46,824 bases of DNA from Acidobacteriota bacterium. GTDB taxonomy: Bacteria; Acidobacteriota; Thermoanaerobaculia; Gp7-AA8. The translations under genes were made by a program, and so were the position numbers. Positions 8,646 to 15,972 of this stretch are shown here, one piece after another. The stretch is taken from NCBI GenBank assembly GCA_019247495.1, contig JAFAOU010000155.1, positions 1-46,824 on the forward strand. Reading direction: 5' to 3'. The notes under the pieces are model-generated. The model was not told the DNA's origin and made no database searches. It was given only the letters and a program-made list of their open reading frames with translations. Numbering within the stretch: position 1 is the stretch's first letter; each line of letters starts with the position of its first letter.

Positions 8646-8859
8646 CGACGATCGCAAGAAGCTCCGCCAAAACGAAACGCTCCTCGAGGCTTCGTCGCTC
8701 GGATTGATGTTCCCAATCGCCATGGGACTCGGCTACGCGTGGGGCTGGGGGATGGACAAGCTCTTTCACACCAGTCCATGGCTGACCTGGATCTTCACCG
8801 GCTTCGGCGTCATCGCGGCATTCATGAATCTCTTCAGGGTCGGCTTGCGGAAAGAATGA
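8632..8859 (+). CDS. AtpZ/AtpQ-like Fo accessory protein
   Basis: A 75-residue protein with a charged N-terminus of about 18 residues and two membrane helices (about 24-40 and 49-66). The LGLMFPIAMGLGYAWGWGMD segment followed by a second helix and F..GL+ end resembles the ATPase_gene1 (AtpZ/AtpQ) family found at the head of many Fo operons. Family members are small partners of AtpI, linked to c-ring assembly or Mg2+ supply. Position fits: it overlaps nuoN by 14 nt and the AtpI-like gene by 4 nt (ATGA). Family assignment is by pattern, so moderately sure; membership of the atp operon is very likely. Confidence 0.8.
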   Translation: MPDDNDDRKKLRQNETLLEASSLGLMFPIAMGLGYAWGWGMDKLFHTSPWLTWIFTGFGVIAAFMNLFRVGLRKE

Positions 8860-9257
8860 CGGCGATGACGGCAGCTCAGGACGAGCCCGCGTCCGTCGTT
8901 CTGCGGCGCATCCGGCTCATCGCCGCGGCCGCCTGGATCGCCTTCGCGGTGCCGGTCGTGATGGCCGGCGGATGGCGCGGATTGCTCGGATTGACTTGCA
9001 GTGGCCTCGTCACTATGATCAATTTCCTTTGGTTGGAGAAGATCGTTGACGGCCTGCTCCAGCCGACGCTGGCCCGGCACCCCTGGAGACTGACAGTACG
9101 TACTCTGTCGAGGTTTGCGCTCCTGGGTGTGGCGCTCCTGGTCACAATCTTCGTTGCTCGTATCAATGCGGTAAGTGTGTTGCTGGGGTTCTCAATTGTG
9201 GTGGTGGGAATCATGGGTGAAGCTGTGTATTCGACAATCCGAAGCTTCGCCGAATAA
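8856..9257 (+). CDS. atpI: ATP synthase subunit I (AtpI-like)
   Basis: A 133-residue protein with four predicted membrane helices (about residues 20-38, 42-60, 83-101, 105-123), the layout of the ATP synthase I family, an assembly helper for the c-ring. ATG 8856 overlaps the stop of the preceding gene as ATGA; a longer in-frame extension from 8739 would overlap that gene fully and is rejected. The sequence itself is weakly conserved, as usual for AtpI, so the call relies on size, topology and position 7 nt before atpB. Confidence 0.78.
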   Translation: MTAMTAAQDEPASVVLRRIRLIAAAAWIAFAVPVVMAGGWRGLLGLTCSGLVTMINFLWLEKIVDGLLQPTLARHPWRLTVRTLSRFALLGVALLVTIFVARINAVSVLLGFSIVVVGIMGEAVYSTIRSFAE

Positions 9258-9264
9258 GAACTGA

Positions 9265-9972
9265 ATGGAACACGAAAGCTCAATTCTCTACGTACCGGTC
9301 AACGCGCTGTGGCACAGCGTGCAGCACCGGTTTGCCTGGGACATCCCCGATCACGTGATCATGGCCCTGCTGGTGCTGTTGATCAGCTGCATCGTCTTTC
9401 CGCTCATGTCGCGGAAGATCAGCCGCGAGAATCCCGGCCACTTTCAACAGATGCTGGAGCTCGTCGTCAGCGGCCTCAAAGGCCTGCTGAACGACATCAT
9501 CGGCCACGGCGGCGACCGCTTCCTCTACATCATCGGAGGCTTCGCAGCGTTCATCTTCGTCTCGAACATCTTCAGCCTCTTCTTCTTCCTGCAGCCGCCC
9601 ACCAGCAACCCGAACACGACCTTCGGTCTCGCCGTCTGCGCCTTCCTCTACTATAACTACCAGGGCATCAAAACACAGGGCGTGCTGCACTACCTCAAGC
9701 ACTTCCTGGGGCCCATCGCCATCCTGGCGCCGCTGATGGTCTTCATCGAAATCATCGGTCACTTCGCACGCATCCTCTCGCTGGGCATGCGCCTGTTCGG
9801 CAATATCTTCGGAGAGCACGCCGCGACGGGCATCTTCATGGGAATGCTTCCCTTCGTACTGCCCTGGCCGATGATGGGGCTCGGCATCTTCGGAGCCTTC
9901 CTGCAGACCTTCGTCTTCATCATGCTGACGATGGTCTACATCGCCGGGGCCACCGTCGTGGAAGAGCACTAA
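9265..9972 (+). CDS. atpB: ATP synthase Fo subunit a
   Basis: Subunit a of the F-type ATP synthase, the stator channel subunit against which the c-ring turns. The 235-residue protein has the essential Arg at R176 in the LSLGMRLFGN motif and the conserved Gln at Q214 in LQTFVFIMLTMVYIA (R210 and Q252 in Escherichia coli). E184 follows in the same helix. The N-terminus is short and lacks a separate signal sequence. It starts 7 nt after atpI. A 48-nt gap with a good ribosome-binding site separates it from atpE. Confidence 0.95.
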   Translation: MEHESSILYVPVNALWHSVQHRFAWDIPDHVIMALLVLLISCIVFPLMSRKISRENPGHFQQMLELVVSGLKGLLNDIIGHGGDRFLYIIGGFAAFIFVSNIFSLFFFLQPPTSNPNTTFGLAVCAFLYYNYQGIKTQGVLHYLKHFLGPIAILAPLMVFIEIIGHFARILSLGMRLFGNIFGEHAATGIFMGMLPFVLPWPMMGLGIFGAFLQTFVFIMLTMVYIAGATVVEEH

Positions 9973-10020
9973 CTTCGCAAATTGGAGATTCACAAGATTT
10001 CAGGAAAGGAGGATAGGTAA

Positions 10021-10356
10021 ATGAGCAAGTTCAAAATCGTCTTGATCGCACTGTTCATCGTGATGGTCGCCAGCGCGGTGTTCGCGCAGACCACACCGCA
10101 GGACCCGATCACCCAGGCCACGGCCGCGAAATCGGGAGTGCGCTGGGGTGTCCTCGCTGCGGCGTTCGTTCTCGGCATCGCCGCCGCCGCGGGCGCCATC
10201 GGTCAGGGCCGCGCCATTGCGGCCTCGGTCGAGGGAATCGCCCGCAACCCGGGCGCGGCAGCCCCCATCCGTCTCTCGATGCTCATCGGTCTCGCTCTCA
10301 TCGAGTCGCTGGTCATCTACGCGCTGCTGATCGCGTTCTTCGTCTACAAGCTGTAA
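10021..10356 (+). CDS. atpE: ATP synthase Fo subunit c with Na+-type ligand set
   Basis: Subunit c, the rotor-ring hairpin. The 111-residue precursor has an extra hydrophobic N-terminal helix ending in SAVFAQ (residues 1-23, signal-peptide-like), then the two ring helices (about 42-68 and 83-109). The ion-carrying carboxylate is E95. Aligned with Ilyobacter tartaricus c subunit at the shared GQG motif (offset 30), Q62, E95, S96 and Y100 match Q32, E65, S66 and Y70, the Na+-coordinating network; rings specific for protons usually have Ala at the S96 position. The start is fixed by AAAGGAGG at 10005-10012. A terminator follows, so this cluster ends without atpF, atpH or F1 genes. Confidence 0.94.
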   Translation: MSKFKIVLIALFIVMVASAVFAQTTPQDPITQATAAKSGVRWGVLAAAFVLGIAAAAGAIGQGRAIAASVEGIARNPGAAAPIRLSMLIGLALIESLVIYALLIAFFVYKL

Positions 10357-10380
10357 TCCGCAACGCGACCTCGCAACGCG

Positions 10381-10415
10381 CAACGGCCCGGCAGATCGCC
10401 GGGCCGTTGTGTTTT
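10381..10415 (+). terminator. Rho-independent terminator after atpE
   Basis: A perfect 12-bp stem (10381-10392 with 10398-10409, CAACGGCCCGGC and its complement) with a 5-nt loop, followed by TGTTTT. It lies 24 nt after the atpE stop and closes the nuo-atp transcription unit. The complementary strand lacks a comparable T-run. Confidence 0.9.
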
Positions 10416-10420
10416 GGGCG

Positions 10421-10588
10421 TCAGATACGCGGCTTCGATTTCGCCACCGAGGCGATGATGCCGATGCCGACCAGCGCCAGCGCGATGATGGCAATCCAAA
10501 GCGTCGGCACATGCAGCATGTACGCTGCGATCGCGAGCGCGGCGATCAGGATGACCCAGCCGAGGAAGGACAGATTGAACCAGTTCAC
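10421..10588 (-). CDS. Small two-helix membrane protein
   Basis: A 55-residue frame starting with GTG (10588-10586). A perfect GGAGGT (10599-10594) lies 5 nt upstream. The ATG at 10593 is out of frame and stops after two codons, so GTG is the start. The product begins MNWFNLSFLG and has two hydrophobic helices (about residues 8-23 and 29-47) split by MLHVPT, with a basic tail KSKPRI. I recognise no family. The ideal ribosome-binding site, membrane-protein composition and fit between two terminators argue that it is real. It ends 5 nt from the atpE terminator hairpin. Confidence 0.7.
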   Translation of the reverse strand: MNWFNLSFLGWVILIAALAIAAYMLHVPTLWIAIIALALVGIGIIASVAKSKPRI

Positions 10589-10640
10589 GGCATACCTCCG
10601 CTGAGGGACTCAGCAATGGCGGTGCCTGACCTCCGTGCGA

Positions 10641-10672
10641 AAACAAAAGAGCCGGCGAAATCGCCGGCTCTT
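10641..10672 (-). terminator. Terminator after the secreted-protein operon
   Basis: A perfect 12-bp inverted repeat (10647-10658 with 10661-10672, AAGAGCCGGCGA and its complement). Read on the minus strand it is followed by TTTTGTTT, a Rho-independent terminator 24 nt past the stop of the gene ending at 10696. On the plus strand only a short TT tail follows. Confidence 0.85.
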
Positions 10673-10695
10673 AGATTCATCGCGTTATCGGTTCG

Positions 10696-11739
10696 TTACT
10701 GCGAACTCACCATCTTGTCGACGGCGGCGAGAGCGGTTTCCGCGGAGAGCTTGTTGCTCAGGGCGATCGCCTTAACATCGGTCCACGCGCCATCTGAGTA
10801 CGTCAGGTAGTTCAGCGCTTTGTCGGTCGCATTCGCGAAGACGAGCCGATCGCCGCGCTCGATGACGGTGATCGGTCCACGCCAATCCGCGGTGAAGCTG
10901 GCAGGCGGAGGCATGCTGAGAGACTTGGGGCCGCCTTTTGGTCCACCACCAACAACTCCGACCGGAATGTGAATGCGAGTATCGGCGATCGGATGAAGCG
11001 AGACTTTGTGGATGGAGTTCTTTTTCGTGTCCCCGAAAACGATGTCTACGGAGGTCTGCATCGGCGAGCTGACAATGGCCGGATGACGAAGGATTTCTGA
11101 ATTGAAGTTTGGATCGACCGTATTGAGCTCGCCACCGTCAGTGACGAACTCATCGAGCGAATGGATTTCGATCGAAGACTCCGACACGGCGCCATTCTCG
11201 ATCGGTAGCAGCGCGTAGCGGGCTTCTTCGCCGTGTGCGTTGCTGTCCCACCACAGCGCGTGGAGGATCAGGGCCGGTGCGTCAGCGTAGGTGCCGTCTT
11301 TCTGGAGTTGGGAAACACGGCGCGTGATGCCGAGTCGCAGGTTCAGATGATTCTCGTAGCCCTGGCTGTCGATGGCAATTGCATGCTGCCACTTACCCTC
11401 GTGATAGGAGGCGAGAATAAGTTCACTCGACATACCGCTCGGCATGTGTGTCCAAAGGATGAAGAGCGTCTTCGAGGTGCTGTCATACGCAAGAACGGCA
11501 TCGGAATGGAACCCGGCCGACAGCGACTCGGGGACGAGCAATCGTTGGGTTTCCGAGCCGTTCTGAATCGAGAGCTGGAGAACATTGTTCGCCGCGACGC
11601 CTGATGAATCCGACGGAACCTGCTGCTCGATGGTGTAGACCGCCCCTTCAGGCGTTACGAGCACGTCGCGGTCCGCGGCCTGCGCGAACGCGCCGGCGGC
11701 AACGAAGGAGATAGCGAGAGCACTGACAAAGCGTTTCAT
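10696..11739 (-). CDS. Secreted protein of unknown function
   Basis: A 347-residue protein with a clear Sec signal peptide (KRF then ALAISFVAAGAFAQA, cleavage near residue 20). The mature part has short beta-strand-like segments (LFILWTH, LILASYHEGKW, ILHALWW, DIVFGDTKK, LTYSDGAWTDV), suggesting a beta-propeller or other all-beta exported protein. I recognise no family motif. A Gly/Pro-rich stretch (GVVGGGPKGGPKSL) at about residues 265-280 may be a linker. The ATG overlaps the stop of the TPR gene as ATGA, so it is the third gene of the XRE-TPR operon. A terminator follows. Confidence 0.8.
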   Translation of the reverse strand: MKRFVSALAISFVAAGAFAQAADRDVLVTPEGAVYTIEQQVPSDSSGVAANNVLQLSIQNGSETQRLLVPESLSAGFHSDAVLAYDSTSKTLFILWTHMPSGMSSELILASYHEGKWQHAIAIDSQGYENHLNLRLGITRRVSQLQKDGTYADAPALILHALWWDSNAHGEEARYALLPIENGAVSESSIEIHSLDEFVTDGGELNTVDPNFNSEILRHPAIVSSPMQTSVDIVFGDTKKNSIHKVSLHPIADTRIHIPVGVVGGGPKGGPKSLSMPPPASFTADWRGPITVIERGDRLVFANATDKALNYLTYSDGAWTDVKAIALSNKLSAETALAAVDKMVSSQ

Positions 11740-12635
11740 AGTTTTAGGTTGAGCATCGAGCGGAGGTCGATCGCAAACAAGAGACTCTTCAGGTGACGGA
11801 ACTCGGGGTAGTACCGGGCCAGTTCTTCGAAATGAAATTCGGCTGCTTCGATGTCGCCCATCTTGTAGGCGGCTTCGCCGAGGAGATAGTGAGCATTGCG
11901 CACCTGCCGCGGCTCGCACGCGAGGTCGAGACCGAGCTGGCCGAAGTGTCTGGCGTTTTCGTACTGCTCGAGATCGCCGTAGCCGTAGCAAAGCTCGATG
12001 TACGCATCGGCTTTGCCGTGCGGAGCGCGGATCTCATCGACCACGCTGTGAAGAAGGCGGAGGCCTTCCTGCGTCTCGCCGACGAGAAGTTTGTTGTAGC
12101 CGAGGTTACCGAGAAGTGCGACGCGGCTGAACGACTCGTCGACGTCGCCGATCGTGTTGAGAAGCGCGAGCGCTTCTTCGTAGCACTCGATCGCCTTCGC
12201 GAACTGCGAGTCGTTGACGTAGATGATGCCGAGCTCGTTGAGGACGGCAAGACGCCAGAACTTCTGCTGCGCTTCGGTCGCTGCGTCGAGCGCGATCTGG
12301 CCGTAGAAGATGGCGCGTTTCGATTCGCTCGTGAGGCGATGCGTGTACATCAGCGCGTAGGCTGAGAGGAAGGTGTGATGCGCGTTCCGGCGGCGCATCA
12401 GGATCATCGGAAGCGCTTTGACTTCCGGTCCGGTGCGCTCGGCGGCGATGAGGGCGTGGCCCTTGTTGATCGTGATCAGCTCGCGCACTTCTTCGTCATC
12501 GGCCAGGCTGAGGGCTTCGTTGTACAGCGCGAGGGCCTCGTCGAAGTTTTCGGAACGGACTTGCTCGAGAGCCTGCTGGCGCAGTTGCTCGATGCGGCTG
12601 GTCATTGTCATTTCAGACATTGTAGCTTCAGACAT
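11736..12635 (-). CDS. TPR-repeat protein
   Basis: A 299-residue helical protein without signal or membrane segment. Tetratricopeptide-like repeats run through most of it, for example ALEQVRSENFDEALALYNEALSL near the N-terminus, then a unit with NDSQFAKAIECYEEALALL, later ENARHFGQLGLDLA and YKMGDIEAAEFHFEELARYYPE at the C-terminus. It is probably a cytoplasmic scaffold or ligand-binding solenoid. ATG 12635 (MSEAT) is preferred: it overlaps the XRE gene stop by 8 nt, whereas the longer frame runs antisense-like through that gene. Downstream ATGs at MSEMTM are possible. Position directly after an XRE regulator suggests it modulates that regulator. Confidence 0.85.
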   Translation of the reverse strand: MSEATMSEMTMTSRIEQLRQQALEQVRSENFDEALALYNEALSLADDEEVRELITINKGHALIAAERTGPEVKALPMILMRRRNAHHTFLSAYALMYTHRLTSESKRAIFYGQIALDAATEAQQKFWRLAVLNELGIIYVNDSQFAKAIECYEEALALLNTIGDVDESFSRVALLGNLGYNKLLVGETQEGLRLLHSVVDEIRAPHGKADAYIELCYGYGDLEQYENARHFGQLGLDLACEPRQVRNAHYLLGEAAYKMGDIEAAEFHFEELARYYPEFRHLKSLLFAIDLRSMLNLKL

Positions 12636-12993
12636 CGTCACCCTCGCTCTCCCCACTGTCTGAATCCCAGGAGCCATCTTCTTCCTGGGCGCGCTTGAAC
12701 TCGATGAAGCTCTCGACTTCCTTCTGCGCTGTCGGGCTGAGGCTGCGGTACTTCTGCACCACCGACTCGCTGCGCGCGCTTTCATCGAAGAAGTCGCCGA
12801 TGCTCAGATCGAACGTCGCCAGGATCTTCAGCAGGGTGTCGAGGCCCACCTTGTACTCGCCCTGTTCCATGCGCGAGAGGTCGGACTGATGAACGCCGAT
12901 GCGGTCGGCGAGCTCCACCTGGGTCAGCTTGCGCTGACGGCGAAGCTGCCGGATTTTGCGGCCGACGAGTTCGAGCTGAGCTGGCTTATTCAT
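12628..12993 (-). CDS. XRE-family transcriptional regulator
   Basis: A 121-residue protein with a lambda-repressor-type helix-turn-helix at about residues 11-66: GRKIRQLRRQRKLTQVELAD, then RIGVHQSDLSRMEQGEYKVG and LDTLLKILATFDLSIGDFF. The remaining 50 residues are helical and end in an acidic tail (DSDSGESEGDDV). ATG 12993 is used because a strong promoter (13069-13041) places the transcript start near 13034, downstream of the longer upstream frame. It is first in a three-gene operon with a TPR protein and a secreted protein. Regulation of its own operon, and perhaps of the divergent Wzm gene, is plausible. Confidence 0.88.
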   Translation of the reverse strand: MNKPAQLELVGRKIRQLRRQRKLTQVELADRIGVHQSDLSRMEQGEYKVGLDTLLKILATFDLSIGDFFDESARSESVVQKYRSLSPTAQKEVESFIEFKRAQEEDGSWDSDSGESEGDDV

Positions 12994-13003
12994 GCGGGTT
13001 TCG

Positions 13004-13031
13004 TTGACTTTTATGGGATACGCACCATAAA
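13004..13031 (+). promoter_or_regulatory. Candidate promoter of the Wzm-like gene
   Basis: TTGACT at 13004-13009 and CATAAA at 13026-13031 with 16 nt between, a sigma70-like pair. The expected transcript start is near 13038, which would exclude the only ATG of the Wzm frame (12889). It overlaps the region upstream of xre, so the two divergent promoters are interleaved. Confidence 0.5.
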
Positions 13032-13040
13032 CTTCCGAGC

Positions 13041-13069
13041 AATCTACGGGCTCGGCGGTCATCTGTCAA
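13041..13069 (-). promoter_or_regulatory. Strong sigma70-like promoter of the XRE operon
   Basis: On the minus strand, a perfect TTGACA (13069-13064), 17-nt spacer and TAGATT (13046-13041). The predicted start is near 13034, giving a leader of about 41 nt to ATG 12993. It lies over the likely first codons of the divergent permease gene. Confidence 0.7.
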
Positions 13070-13839
13070 GCCGAGAAGGTCCGAAAACGCACAGAAACGT
13101 CCACCTCCTCCGCGAACTCATCAAAAGAGACTTTCACGCGCGCTTCACCGGCTCCGCCCTCGGCATCTTCTGGGCCGTGCTTCAGCCGCTCAGTCTCGTC
13201 ATCCTCTATTGGTTCGTCTTCACCTACATGTTTCGCCGCCCGGGCGGGCAGAACGACCACTACATCGACTTTCTCATCGCCGGGCTGCTGCCGTGGCTCG
13301 GGATCAACGAGGGCCTGATGCGCTCCGCGACCAGCATCGTTGACAACGCCCCGATGGTGCGGCGGCTGGCGTTTCGCAGCGAACTGCTGATCATCGTTCC
13401 GAACGCGTCCGCGATGATCTTCGAGTCGATTGCATTGGCTCTCTTCGGAGCCTTTTGTCTTCTGCGCGGGATGCCGCTGCGTCTCGTGTGGCTTTTGCCG
13501 TTCGTGCTGGTGGTGCAGTTCGCGGTGCAGGTCGGCATCGGCTGGATTCTCGCCGCGACGTACGTCTTCTTCCGCGACCTGACGCCGATCCTCGCGTTTT
13601 TTCTGTCGGTCGTCTTCTATCTCAGCCCCATCCTCTATCCCGTCGCCGGCCGCTTCGAGCGCATCTTCATCTGGAATCCGATGACGCCTTTGCTCGGTTT
13701 GTTCCGCAGCGCAATGCTGTCGGCCTCGTTACCTGCAGCCGGGTCGATCGTATTTCTTCTAGCTGTCGCTACCGCGACGTTCACCGGCGGACTGCTTTTC
13801 TTCCGCCGGGCGCAAGGTACGCTGGCAGATCTGATCTGA
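13063..13839 (+). CDS. Wzm-like polysaccharide ABC transporter permease
   Basis: ABC-2 type permease of the O-antigen/teichoic acid export family. Near the start it has the family's cytoplasmic lead LLRELIKRDFHARFTGSALG into the first helix (FWAVLQPLSLVILYWFVFTY). Six helices follow, with NPMTPLLGLFRSAML in the last periplasmic loop before the final helix. The frame has no ATG, GTG or TTG at the expected place: the only ATG (12889) lies antisense inside xre and upstream of the predicted promoter. CTG 13063 gives 258 residues, the normal family size, so I use it, but the start is uncertain. Its ATPase partner is probably the Wzt gene 8 kb downstream. Confidence 0.85.
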   Translation: MSSREGPKTHRNVHLLRELIKRDFHARFTGSALGIFWAVLQPLSLVILYWFVFTYMFRRPGGQNDHYIDFLIAGLLPWLGINEGLMRSATSIVDNAPMVRRLAFRSELLIIVPNASAMIFESIALALFGAFCLLRGMPLRLVWLLPFVLVVQFAVQVGIGWILAATYVFFRDLTPILAFFLSVVFYLSPILYPVAGRFERIFIWNPMTPLLGLFRSAMLSASLPAAGSIVFLLAVATATFTGGLLFFRRAQGTLADLI

Positions 13840-13871
13840 CCCGTTTCGCGAATCCAAACCAGGAGAGATGA

Positions 13872-15671
13872 ATGCTCGATAGGAAGTTGATCTTTGCAAC
13901 GTGTGTCGCTGCGGCGCTGGTGCCCGCGGCGTTTGCACAGACGCCCGCCAAGCCGGTTCCCGCCGCGGCGGCGCAGACGTCCGCCACGCCATCCAACGAA
14001 ACGGTTCCCGATGGCGGAATGCCGACGTGGATCAAGCCGGAGACGCCGGAACATCGCGCCGAGCGCCTCGGCACGCGCACCGATCCAGGGATCAATCCGG
14101 ATCCGGCGACGCACTACTGGCGTTTCGGCAAGCCGGCTCACATCGAGAAATTCGAACGGAAGTGGGCGGCCTACGATCGCGAGGAAGGCACCGTGCGGCC
14201 GATGGCGAACGTGAATTTCGCGTTCGAGATTTACCAGCAGAATGAAAAGTATGTCTGGGTGTGGATCGGTGATCCTGAGCCGCAAGACGCCACGCAGGCA
14301 GCCACTCCAACCGTTCCGGCCTCGCGCTACAGCGACTCCGATCTCAAATTCTTCGGCATTCTGCGTCCGCAATTCTTTCCACTCGATCCGGTGAAGAACG
14401 ACCGGACGATTCGTTTCGAAGAATCCTCGGATGGTCTCCCGCAAACCGGCTCGTTCCGGAACTCGATGGCCATTGCCGATATGAATGAGGATGGTTTTCT
14501 CGACATCATCCTTCCGCCCCAACGCGGCGGCGCCGAAGGGCTTCCTGCCATCTACCTCGGAGATGGCAAAGGTCACTGGAAAGGGTGGCCTGCAACAGTG
14601 CCTCATGCTCTCGATTACGGCAGCGTAGTCGTCGCCGATTTCAATAAAGATGGGCATAAAGATATGGCCTTCAGCGTCCATCTCACCGGCGTCTTCGTGT
14701 ACCTCGGCGATGGAAAGGGTCACTTCACCGAGGCTTCCGAAGGCTTGCCTCACGACTTTCCGACGCGCCGTCTCGTCGTCGCGGACGTTAACCAGGATGG
14801 TTACCCGGACTTGGTAGCGGTCACGGAAGGACCGACGCCGCGCCCGCTCGTGGGAGCGCCGCACGGGCCGCTCCTCGCGCTGATCAACAAGAACAAAGGT
14901 AAGTCGTGGGAGATGATGAACATCGCGCCGCCCGGTGTTGTAACTGGCGGCGACTGGCTTTCCGCCGCTCAATTTAACGAGGACGGGCGAACCGACTTCG
15001 TGATTGGCAGCATCTTTCTCGGCAGCAGGGACATCTTCTTTCTGAGCAAGGGCCCGAACGAATGGGCACGCCTGGAAAACACCGAGGATCTCATTCCGTG
15101 GGGCGCGTACTTCTACGGCAACGCGGCGGGAAAGATCACATCGAAGACGCACGACGACGCGATCATCAGTTACGTCCGCTACTGGCCGGGCGATCTCGAC
15201 CCGAAAGTCATGGCGCGGCCGCCACTCATGGAGACAACGGCGATCGATCGGTTGTCATTTGCAAAGGATGGGACGGCGACGCGTTACCCGATCGCACGTT
15301 GGGGTGGGCACCGGCCGGTGACAGGAGTTGCTCTCGCAGACGTTGATGGTGACGGCAATCTCGACGTGGTTTACGCGGATTCCGCGCAGCAACAAGTGGT
15401 GATTCTTCTCGGCGACGGCAAGGGCGGGTTCACGCGCGCGAATACCGACGGGCTGAAACTTCAGGATCTCGGGCTCTACGACATCAAGGTGGTCGACGTC
15501 AACGGAGACAAGAAACCGGACGTCGTTGTCATGTATGAATCGGGTGCCAGCACGAGCGCGGTGAGCGGCGACATTACGCCGACGTTCGCCGCGCGCAACG
15601 GTTCGGTGCACGTCTTTCTAAATCGCGGCGTTGCGAAGGGCAATGTGCAACCGCAGAAGCAGTCAAACTAG
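13872..15671 (+). CDS. Secreted FG-GAP/VCBS-repeat beta-propeller protein
   Basis: A 599-residue exported protein: signal peptide 1-22 (ending AAFAQ), an Ala/Pro-rich linker to about residue 45, a unique region to about 190, then FG-GAP/VCBS repeats. Calcium-loop motifs recur as DMNEDGFLD, DFNKDGHKD, DVNQDGYPD, NEDGRTD, DVDGDGNLD and the weaker DVNGDKKPD, each spaced by about 50-90 residues and paired with YLGDGKGHF-like strands. This is the integrin-alpha-type propeller fold. AGGAGAG stands 4 nt before the ATG. It follows the Wzm-like gene by 32 nt, so may be co-transcribed. Function is probably adhesion or extracellular matrix; no catalytic motif seen. Confidence 0.88.
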   Translation: MLDRKLIFATCVAAALVPAAFAQTPAKPVPAAAAQTSATPSNETVPDGGMPTWIKPETPEHRAERLGTRTDPGINPDPATHYWRFGKPAHIEKFERKWAAYDREEGTVRPMANVNFAFEIYQQNEKYVWVWIGDPEPQDATQAATPTVPASRYSDSDLKFFGILRPQFFPLDPVKNDRTIRFEESSDGLPQTGSFRNSMAIADMNEDGFLDIILPPQRGGAEGLPAIYLGDGKGHWKGWPATVPHALDYGSVVVADFNKDGHKDMAFSVHLTGVFVYLGDGKGHFTEASEGLPHDFPTRRLVVADVNQDGYPDLVAVTEGPTPRPLVGAPHGPLLALINKNKGKSWEMMNIAPPGVVTGGDWLSAAQFNEDGRTDFVIGSIFLGSRDIFFLSKGPNEWARLENTEDLIPWGAYFYGNAAGKITSKTHDDAIISYVRYWPGDLDPKVMARPPLMETTAIDRLSFAKDGTATRYPIARWGGHRPVTGVALADVDGDGNLDVVYADSAQQQVVILLGDGKGGFTRANTDGLKLQDLGLYDIKVVDVNGDKKPDVVVMYESGASTSAVSGDITPTFAARNGSVHVFLNRGVAKGNVQPQKQSN

Positions 15672-15972
15672 CGACGTACACCGTACGGCATCGATTGCGC
15701 ATTCGGACTTGCGGCAAGACCTCAGACAGGACGTTCGTCGAGCGCGCTGAGCGCTTGCCTTTTCGATGGTTCTGCGACAATCTATGGTGTAGCGGCATAA
15801 AAATCGTGGCGAGGGCTTGACTTCGAGGCTTTTCCGCCATACTGTTACCGGCAACTTGGAATAGAACGACAATTTTCAAATCCGACGCGGGAGGTGATCG
15901 TATCGTCGAGAGAGGGTGACCGCAGTCCGTAACCTCGGTTCTAAACAATCATTTAATGTGTAGGAGAACAGC
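15672..15972 (+). other. Gene-free gap with a candidate promoter
   Basis: 301 nt without a convincing gene. A possible promoter is TTGACT at 15817-15822, 17 nt, TACTGT at 15840-15845; the -10 is weak. The region is less GC-rich towards its end (AACAATCATTTAATGTG) just before the AGGAG (15962-15966) of the next gene. I see no hairpin with a T-run after the FG-GAP gene. Confidence 0.4.

Noticed and set aside
8632..10356. An N-ATPase (Na+-translocating, horizontally spread) operon
   Set aside because: The atpZ-like/atpI/atpB/atpE order lacks the leading atpD-atpC and the trailing genes of N-ATPase operons, and the genes are fused to nuoN. The Na+-type c subunit is therefore treated as part of the main enzyme.
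12889..13062. Permease starting at ATG 12889
   Set aside because: It runs antisense through the xre helix-turn-helix, adds 58 residues absent from the Wzm family, and lies upstream of the predicted promoter.
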